The notes under the pieces: model-generated | The model's input: only the letters and a program-made list of their open reading frames with translations | Databases searched by the model: none | Told to the model about the DNA's origin: nothing | Source: Capsicum annuum | Lineage: Eukaryota > Streptophyta > Magnoliopsida > Solanales > Solanaceae | Reading direction: 5' to 3' | NCBI RefSeq assembly: GCF_002878395.1 | Contig: NC_061115.1 | Span: forward strand, 51,449,438 to 51,513,437 | Length of the DNA stretch: 64,000 nt | Shown here: in pieces, positions 57,454-64,000 of the stretch | Layout: each line of letters opens with the position of its first letter | How positions within the stretch are numbered: the stretch's first letter is position 1 | Position numbers and translations under genes: made by a program

Positions 57454-58321
57454 TGGTTTTTTAATGTCAAACCAAACCATTCAGTTTCAGGTTTTTAAAT
57501 CTATAAACAAAACCAAATCAATAAAATTCGGGTTTTTCAACCTTGGGCTTTTTGGTTTTCTCGATTTTTTTCGGGGTTTTTCTGCTAAAGGCTTCATACA
57601 AACATATAATTAAAGGCTTCATACAAACATATAATTAACTTGTACTTAAAATAATTCTTTAGTCTCAACAAGATGCAACTATCTTAGTTTTCCTTAACAA
57701 AATGATACAAATTGAAATGTGTTATGACTATAAAATATTCAACAAATGAAAAATAAAAAAATCATGTAAAATAAATATTGCATATTAATAAGTTATAATA
57801 AAATAACTATAATTAAAATATTAAGTCATGCTAAAATAAGTCTAGTAAGTATTAATTAATTACATGGCTAAATATTAAATAAAAAAATAAATTTAGGTTA
57901 TATATTTATGCAAAACTAGAAAATAGATATCCAACATTATTATCATTCTTAGTGTTTTTGAATGTTTTTGTTAGCATTTGTATTGATCTGAGCTTTATTT
58001 GAGTTACTAATATCTTTGGGCTATAAAACTTATTGGATCATTCACAATTTTAAGTTTAAACATGAAATAATATGTTGAAAAATAAAACAATGAAAAAGTT
58101 TAAGAAATATTTCTAAATTACATCACAGTAAATATTTTTAAAAAATTGTATAAATGTAATATCGGGTTGGTTTGACTTTTTTTAGGTTAAAACCAAACAA
58201 AATCAATTATAGTCTGTTTCTTTTTTTCAAAATCAAACCAAACCATTAGTCGGGGTTTATTTTTTGGTTTGACTCGGTTTGTAGTTTGGTTCGATTTTCG
58301 GTTCGATTTTGTTCACCCCTG
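57428..58321. mobile_element. hAT-type miniature element
   Basis: Ends TAGGGGTTTACA and the complement of CAGGGGTGAACA; target copies GTGTAAAG (57420-57427) and CTGTAAAG (58322-58329). The sub-terminal sequences are rich in GGTTTTT/AAACCAAACC, like the element at 40698, so the two belong to one family. No transposase. Confidence 0.82.
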
Positions 58322-58343
58322 CTGTAAAGTTTTAGCTTACATT

Positions 58344-58752
58344 TAGGGGCGGACCCACGTGGTCCGTGCCGGGTGCTTGAGCACCCATTGACCCTGGTAA
58401 AATTTTATATATTTATATAGAAATACAACAAAACTGGTTATAATATATTGTTAAGTAGCCATATATACAAATGACCTAAGTTGCGCGGACTCTTCATTTT
58501 TGATGCCGTATCCGTGTCGGATTCTCCAAAAATACACTACTTTTGGCGAATCCGACATGCACCCTTGGCATGTTTGAAGAATCCGAGCAACATAGCAAAT
58601 GACTATTGGGTGCTTTGGCTTTGGTGTGGAACTTAAGCACCTTGATGCCTAAAGTGGAATGGGTTTGATCCCTAGTAGCAACACACATTTTTTCCTCCTT
58701 TTCCTTAAAGGAAGTGAGTACCCACAACCTTCAAATCCTGGATCCGCCCCTG
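58344..58752. mobile_element. hAT-type element with GGGGCGGA ends
   Basis: Ends TAGGGGCGGACCCA and the complement of CAGGGGCGGATCCA; target copies CTTACATT (58336-58343) and TTTACATT (58753-58760). It contains a second, smaller element at 58476-58595. Confidence 0.82.
58476..58595. mobile_element. 120-bp hairpin element nested in a hAT element
   Basis: Ends CTAAGTTGCGCGGACTCTTC and the complement of CTATGTTGCTCGGATTCTTC; the interior also pairs (GTGTCGGATTC with GAATCCGACATGC), so the whole element folds back. Exact 8-bp target duplication CAAATGAC at 58468-58475 and 58596-58603. This element type is common in Solanaceae genomes. Confidence 0.92.
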
Positions 58753-58847
58753 TTTACATTTTTTCTATCCGATGAATATGTGAGTTAATACAATCTTAAG
58801 CTTATGAGATGGACTTGAATTAAAGTAAAAAGAAAAAAGTAATCTTT

Positions 58848-58967
58848 TTGTATTTATCTAAGCCTTGTGGACAGAGTTCGCGTGTACCTTTAATTTGCTG
58901 GTGGGAGATAGTACCCATGGATTTATCTTTGGTGCATGCAAGTTGTCCCGAGCACCACAATTATATT
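58848..58967 (+). mobile_element. Solanaceae SINE, 5'-truncated
   Basis: AAGCCTTGTGGACAGAGTT, TGCTGGTGGGAGATAG, TACCCATGGA, GGTGCATGCAAGTTG and CCCGAGCACCACAATTAT are the 3' body of a frequent Solanaceae SINE. A 14-bp near-perfect target copy flanks it: AAAAAGTAATCTTT (58834-58847) and AAAAAGTAACCTTT (58968-58981). No box A/B is left. Confidence 0.85.
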
Positions 58968-58989
58968 AAAAAGTAACCTTTCTATGGAC

Positions 58990-60030
58990 ATATAAAACCA
59001 TGACAAACAATGTAAATGATTCAAGGTGAATCACCTTGAAAGGCTCATAACAAAGTTTTTCAGTAGTATAGGCTCAGGTGCGAGAACGGTATCCATTGCC
59101 TGCTGCACTACGTGTTTATCAACCACCCGCTCAACTTGAGAGCGGACAGCGCAGCTTTTGCGTTCCACTTATTGAACAGGGTTCTATGGTCGGTCGACAA
59201 CCCCTCGATATTTGGTCTTTATTAAGTTATTGCTGGGTTTTGATTATTGATCTTTATTAAATAGTCTTTCCACTTCATTTGGTTTGTTTGGTTTTGACTT
59301 GACACGAGTTTAAAAAATTATAGAAGACTTTTGAATCTCGTGATTTTAAACTAAAGATATGTAGAATGTATCAAAATGTCCTTTAATCTTGTGGTCTTAA
59401 ATATGTTATGTGAAAAATTAGAATTGAAAATTTGCCAAAAAAGGGAAAGAGACTTTCTTTTTTAAACTAACTGAAAAGGATATTAAGGTAAACAAATTGA
59501 AATGGAGGGAGTAATTGTTTGGGAAGGCTCTCGATGAAATCAGAATATTCAACTAATGACTTTAAGTTGATGTGCTTCTATAGGAAAAAATTGATCTTTG
59601 ATCAATACCCGAGTTATGTCTTCTCTGGACTTTAGGTAAATCATTGATATGATGAGATTCTACTGTTATATATCGGGTTGCAATGTGCAATGGGTCCTAC
59701 TCAAACGGAAAATGGCTACAAATGATATTAGCTTAACTACTGACGTTTAATCCAGATTCCATATTATTCAAAAATCAAGCTTTCTGAACATCCAATGTGG
59801 TTCAATAATGGAAAACACAATACTAATAAATCATGGGAACATCTAAAATTTCAATCTCATATAGTTTCAGTATGTTTTTGTGCCCACTCCACAGTGCACA
59901 AACAGCCAATTCCATGCATCCAATGAAACCTATAAGATAATAACATCTATATCCAGTTGTATAGACAAAGACCGGAAGTCAGGATAGTCATGAACCTGGA
60001 AACACTTGAGCTCCTAATTTCCCCCATACT
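58990..60030. other. Upstream region of the membrane-protein gene; one GC-richer patch
   Basis: Mostly AT-rich with no repeats recognised. 59070-59210 (CTCAGGTGCGAGAACGG to CGACAACCCCTCG) is clearly richer in G and C than its surroundings and has a 60-codon open frame (59078-59260) without motifs. It may be a small insertion of foreign or organelle DNA. Confidence 0.45.
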
Positions 60031-60162
60031 ATGAAGTTTTCCAAAGAAATGAACAAGTTAGGGGGTGAATGTAGAAAATGTAGAAGACATGGTGCAAACA
60101 AAAAAGGGTGCATATGTTTAGAGTGTCTTGATGATTTTGTAAATAACAGCTGCGTGAAGTAG
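60031..60162 (+). other. 43-codon Cys-rich open frame
   Basis: The frame from ATG 60031 to TAG 60160-60162 encodes a peptide with the pattern C14-x2-C17-x2-H20-x6-C27-x-C29-x2-C32, embedded in basic residues (ECRKCRRHGANKKGCICLEC). That spacing could bind zinc, but I do not recognise a family. It lies 240 bp upstream of the gene start and may be part of its leader, an exon remnant, or chance. Confidence 0.3.
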
Positions 60163-60403
60163 TCATTGTGTACTTTGATGAATTCCTGGGATATATTTCT
60201 GATCCATGGAGGATTTCCTTTTCTTAAAAGAACTTTACTATGCACTCTTAATCACTCGAAAGCATGAAAATACTAAAGAAACATTTCCTTGTTACAGAAA
60301 ATCACAGACGTGTTTGGATTAGTGCACCATAACTGGTCAATATTGGTATCTGCGTGTCAATGCTGGCAATCAGTCATTCAATTGACTGATTGCCAAATTG
60401 CAG

Positions 60404-63044
60404 ATGGGTGCCCAGTGTCCAGTGAAGCCTAAGACAGCCTTAGAGGGCGTGCATGGAGTGCAAGTGGTTCCTCATTCACCATTTGCATTGGAAGAGATAA
60501 AACAACATGGAGACTTAAATCAACCGAGGAATGCAGTTTTTCCTGTTGGAACAAGACACCAACTAATAGTGCAGTAAGTGAAAATGAGGTTATCTTGGTT
60601 GACTTCTGATCATTTGTCTGGAGGTGCTTTTCTATCTTCAATAGGCAATATAGATGATTGAATTGTCAATTCAGATCCAACTGTTAGGATTAGGGTTGAC
60701 AAGAATTTGACTCATCATGTTATCTTGTTTACCAGGAGAGTTTGGCAGCAAAGGCCTCGTTGCCTCAGGCCCATCCGTTGCAGGTGCCATGGTAAGATAC
60801 GCAGAATGATCGCTCTGCGAACAGTTAGGTGTATTATACTGCCTCCAGCGTGTTTCTAATCTTTTAATTGTTTTCGCTTAGGTGATAGAACCATTGCTGA
60901 AACTATTGCGAATGTGATCACTTCTCTACCTTTTATTGCTCTTGGACTTCAGGCTCCAAGGTCAAAAATATTTTCCTAGAGCTGCTTTTGATGACCACGA
61001 TTGATTACTCTTTTTAATTTCTTCTTTTATTACTGCAGGAAGAATCTTCATTGCAAACTTTATGCCAATTCATTAATTGGAGTTGGAATTGTGTCCAGTT
61101 TGTACCATGCTTCGAGAGGCAAAGTAAGACGCTATATGAGATGGGCTGACTACTCAATGATAGCAACAGCAACAGTGGTAAGTCTTCAGCAGTTAATTCA
61201 TTTTTATATCTTTTCAGGATTTTTTATGTTGCCCAGATATTCTAAGCTACAATTTGCCTGGAAATTTAGTCACACCAGAAGTGTTTGCTGAAAATTATAT
61301 TATTGATAACTACCTCATTCATCAATATCAAAAAGAAAAAACTGCAAAGAATTGGAAAAGGTGTGTGACATAGATGTTTAAATAGCTGGCAGGATGTGCT
61401 GAAATAGTTTTCTTGGTCTCCTGTTGCTATATTGTATGAGGTGTATCTACTCCACATTTAAAAGTATGATGATTTGTGTTAGAATGCTCAATTTCCTAGA
61501 AATACTTTATTTCGGATGCTATTTAAATAGAGCTATACTGGAACGTTAGTGTGCTACCTTGAGAATGGTGTTTTAAGAAATTTTATTCATCATGAACTTT
61601 CAATCCAATTGACAATTGTACTTGCCCAAAAAGTTGACGTATTCGTCTACATTCTTAAATCTCAAGAACCTAAAAGAAAATATTAAAGCTAAGCATTCCT
61701 CTGAATGGTCATTCTTATCGACCATTATCAACAGAGGCAGGGTCATTCTTATTGGGATTTTATCGCGATGTTCAGAAAGAAAAGAATAATGAGCTCAGAT
61801 AAGTGGTAACCAAGTTGCTTTGTTACTCTAAACCCAGAATATAAAGTTTTCTTTTTGGTTTTCAATAGCACCGTTTTAGTAATTAACCACGTGTTTGGTG
61901 CAAGCAACATTTTTTGCATCTACAGAAGAAGTAAGCCCCTTTTATAAAGCAAGGCTTTCCTTAACACTTCCTACGATATGTTACTTGAAATTAGCATGTT
62001 CATTTTCCACTACAAAAGTAAATGTAAAGAGGAGACCAAAAAAGGCAGCCTGGTGTAGGAAGCATCTCGCGCCCACACAGGGTCTGAGGAAGGGACGCAC
62101 CCCAAGTGGGGCGGGGATGATCTGGGCAGCCTCCTCTGAGCCAAGCATCAACAAATTAGTGGCTGACTTAAACCTGTGACCTATTGATCACACGGAAACA
62201 ACTTTACCCCTGCTCCTAGGCTCCCCCTTTAGACACGGCTAAAAAATGTGGACAAAGGGTGACCAAGAATTATAACCTATTGGTACCGGTTAGAGTCTAC
62301 CTCATAGTAAGTGTGGATTCAATTATTACTGTCGCTCTTCACCTTCCTTTTATTTATCTAACATAAAGCAAAAAAGTTAGGTTATTTTTTATCATCTTTG
62401 TCTTTAGTGGAAAAGTTTCTAGTATCTAGTGAAGGTAACAGTCTAACAGGTACCCTGAGGATTAGTTGGAGTGTACAAACTGGCATCCTTATCCAAAAAG
62501 TGTAGAGAGGGGTAAGGGTTGATCTGCGGGTGCTTTTCAACAGGTGGTTCTATGAAACTTCATAGCTTTAAAAGAAGCTAACTTAACTACTGCGTTTTTT
62601 CAGTGTCTATCGAGGGCACTTAGGAATGAGAATCCAAAATTGCTGATGGCAGCATCTGCAGTCCTCCTACCAATCCAACCTCTGATGGTTTCTGCTGTAC
62701 ACACTGGAATGATGGAGGTATATATCTGCGTCTGAAATATGATGCTCGAATGAACTACATTTGGCCACCATTTTATTCTCTTCCATGTAGCTCTTCCCTT
62801 GTCCGCAAAGAATTTGATTTAAAGGACTGTCTTCACTCTTTTTCCCATTTAGGTTGCATTTGCCAAAAGAGCATTTCAAGATCCAGATCTGAGGATGAGC
62901 CACAATGTGCACAAAATGTCATCACTACTAGGTGGTGCTCTTTTCATTGCTGATGATATCTTTCCTGAAACACCTTTCTTGCATGCTGGTTGGCATCTTG
63001 CTGCTGCTGTTGGGGTGAGCACTTGCAATAAGCTTCTTGAGTAG
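60404..63044 (+). CDS. CREST-superfamily-like multi-pass membrane protein, six exons
   Basis: Exons: 60404-60573, 60736-60791, 60882-60960, 61039-61177, 62604-62717, 62853-63044 (750 nt, 249 residues). All introns are GT-AG and all phases agree; the ATG is the first after an in-frame stop, directly behind an acceptor-like TTGCAG, so an upstream non-coding exon is possible. Residues 1-76 are hydrophilic with a Cys/Arg-rich stretch (RPRCLRPIRCRCHG). Hydrophobic segments follow at about 84-101, 110-126, 137-151, 159-182, 207-223 and 228-245. Ser121-x3-His125, Asp139 and His230-x3-His234 match the metal-site residues of alkaline ceramidases, PAQR receptors and Per1/PGAP3. Known for that superfamily: zinc-dependent amide or ester hydrolysis of lipids within membranes. 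Inferred here: a membrane hydrolase, probably in ER or Golgi; substrate unknown. No frame damage was seen. Confidence 0.88.
61178..62603 (+). other. Intron 4 (1426 nt) with an inserted SINE
   Basis: Donor GTAAGT and acceptor TTTTTTCAG bound this intron; the other introns are 78-162 nt. Part of the excess length is a SINE at 62042-62226. The rest is AT-rich with no recognised feature. Confidence 0.8.
62042..62226 (-). mobile_element. Au-type SINE in intron 4, antisense to the gene
   Basis: On the minus strand the element runs GGGAGCCTAGGAGCAGGGGT, AAAGTTGTTTCCGTGTGATCA, AGGTCACAGGTTTAAGTC, to GGCTGCCTTT. This matches the Au SINE layout: a tRNA-like head with box A (AGGAGCAGGGG, complement within 62202-62217) and box B (GGTTTAAGTC, complement within 62165-62181), and a body ending GGCTGCCTTT. 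Box B has drifted from GGTTCGAGCC. No target duplication was found. Confidence 0.82.
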
Positions 63045-63480
63045 GTTGCTATTATTCCAATCTAATTCCCGTTAAATTTGCCGAAACCACTTGCCATAGC
63101 CTGCAAAGATTGTCCATTTATTCAAACCAGAAATGACAAAGATCAGTATCTTAACTCAATGGTCAATTTATAGTAGTAGTGATAGTTATCTGTTATAGTT
63201 ATGTGCTATGGAATATGGCAATTAAGCGTTGCTTTGTATTATGGATGGTGCCAGTGTGAAACATTGTTTGCAGAATATGATTTTTCTTGTCTTGCTGCAC
63301 TTTCTTCTCTGTTGCTGATGAAAGTCTAGTATTCTTGCAGACGAAATCCAGTGTTATCCAAAGCGAAAGTACAAAAAAGCTCTCAGCTCTGTTGGGACTT
63401 TTAGTGCAAACCACAAATAGAGAGTGAACGTTGATGAAAAAAGGCAAAGAGGAAAAAAAATACAAATATAGATGTTCTGC
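63045..63480 (+). other. 3' flank of the membrane-protein gene
   Basis: It probably contains the 3' untranslated region. No canonical AATAAA was found near the stop, and no other feature was recognised. Confidence 0.4.
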
Positions 63481-63504
63481 TAAAGATGTCAAACGGGCCG
63501 GTTT

Positions 63505-63665
63505 GAGCTGGCCTAAACCGGCCCGATTCAGCTTACTTAAATGGCCCGACCCGGTAGATCGGCTGTAGGGTACTGGTCCTGGACTGGGCCAATTTTATTA
63601 TTGGGCCCGGTTAACCTGGCTGGACCTATCCAGGCCTGCTGGTTAACTAGCTCGGCCCGGATAAG
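63505..63665. repeat. Sub-terminal GGCCCG-motif cluster
   Basis: GGCCCGA, GGCCCGG, ACCGGCCCG, GGGCCGG and CCGGTT occur more than eight times in 160 bp in both orientations, in otherwise AT-rich DNA. Clustered short motifs next to the terminus are usual transposase contact sites in hAT elements. Confidence 0.6.
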
Positions 63666-63824
63666 CTTTTTTTTATTTTTTTATTTCGGATTTTTGACCG
63701 TTGGGCCAAAGTAGCCGTTGGGTCCAACGGCTATATGGCCGTTTGGAGCCAAAAACGGCTACTTCGACCTTTTTAATTAATTTTTTTTTTCATTTAAAAT
63801 ATTTTTTTAAACCCAAAAAATTTT

Positions 63825-63832
63825 CTATAAAT
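63825..63832 (+). promoter_or_regulatory. TATA box of the hAT element
   Basis: CTATAAAT followed about 30 bp later by a CT-rich leader (CATTTTCTCAAATCTCACTCTC) is a typical plant Pol II promoter. It would transcribe rightward, toward the missing transposase frame. Confidence 0.6.
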
Positions 63833-64000
63833 GCCCTACACTTTCTAATCATTTTTCACACAATTTTCATTTTCTCAAATCTCACTCTCTCAAATCTCAA
63901 ATATTTTATATATTTCCTAAAATGTTCAATTCAATTTTTTAATTTGTGATTATAAAGTACGAGTGGAAGTTTTTAAAGTCGCGATTTTTGGATACTTTCA

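Larger units (their letters stand above)
63481..64000 (+). mobile_element. Left end of a larger hAT-type transposon (cut by window edge)
   Basis: TAAAGATGTCAAACGGGCCGG is the terminal sequence of a plant hAT group with CARAGATGTCAAACGGGCC-type ends. The sub-terminal part repeats GGCCCG / CGGGCC motifs, which are typical transposase-binding repeats. A promoter-like region follows (TATA at 63825-63832). The other end and any transposase frame lie beyond the window. Confidence 0.7.

Noticed and set aside
60429..60641. 70-codon minus-strand frame
   Set aside because: It is the antisense shadow of exon 1 of the membrane-protein gene.
62165..62217. Functional tRNA gene
   Set aside because: Only box A- and box B-like motifs of a SINE head are present; no cloverleaf or anticodon arm can be formed.

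Overview
The window is AT-rich nuclear plant DNA, most likely from a Solanaceae species. The pointers are long-LTR Ty3/gypsy chromoviruses of Tekay/Del type, SINEs with (TTG)n tails (TS/SolS type), an Au-type SINE, the small hairpin element with CTAAGTTGC..GAGCAACATAG ends, and many hAT, Mutator-like, Stowaway-like and Tourist-like miniature elements. No tRNA or rRNA gene, CRISPR array or bacterial-style operon was seen. Almost everything is repeat-derived; only one convincing protein-coding gene is present.

Layout. 1-2393: 3' part of a long LTR cut by the window edge. 2394-5175: unrecognised sequence carrying one SINE with an exact 13-bp target duplication. 5176-11227: a broken gypsy pol on the minus strand followed by two copies of one LTR family (LTR-B) head to head. 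11228-17337: a non-coding LTR element (LTR-A ends, no pol seen) and a third LTR-B copy. 17338-18677: tail of a Ty1/copia element with its small 3' LTR. 18678-20291: nothing recognised. 20292-46925: a nest of insertions. A palindromic miniature element was entered by a Mutator-like miniature element and by an LTR-C element now reduced to a solo LTR. LTR-C was itself entered by gypsy element 2 and by a minus-strand solo LTR. Element 2 received gypsy element 1 in its 5' LTR and a hAT-type miniature element in its 3' LTR. 46926-49642: miniature elements, short tandem repeats and a SINE. 49643-52540: a minus-strand LTR and a minus-strand LINE fragment. 52541-58990: Stowaway-, Tourist-, Mutator- and hAT-like miniature elements and a SINE, around two copies of a leader-like sequence. 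60404-63044: the gene. 63481-64000: left end of a larger hAT element with its own TATA box.

The gene was assembled from sequence alone as six exons whose phases all agree (750 nt, 249 residues). It encodes a small multi-pass membrane protein with the Ser-x3-His, Asp and His-x3-His residues typical of the CREST superfamily (alkaline ceramidases, PAQR receptors, Per1/PGAP3). Its exact substrate cannot be told from sequence.

Elements 1 and 2 are both dead, with stop codons and frameshifts throughout gag-pol, but their order gag, protease, RT, RNase H, integrase, chromodomain is clear. Comparing the LTRs suggests two shared design features: a family-specific CG-containing repeat block 130-630 bp from the LTR start, and a 5' splice-site-like CAAG|GTATG that pairs with a 3' splice-site-like tract directly before the gag start codon.
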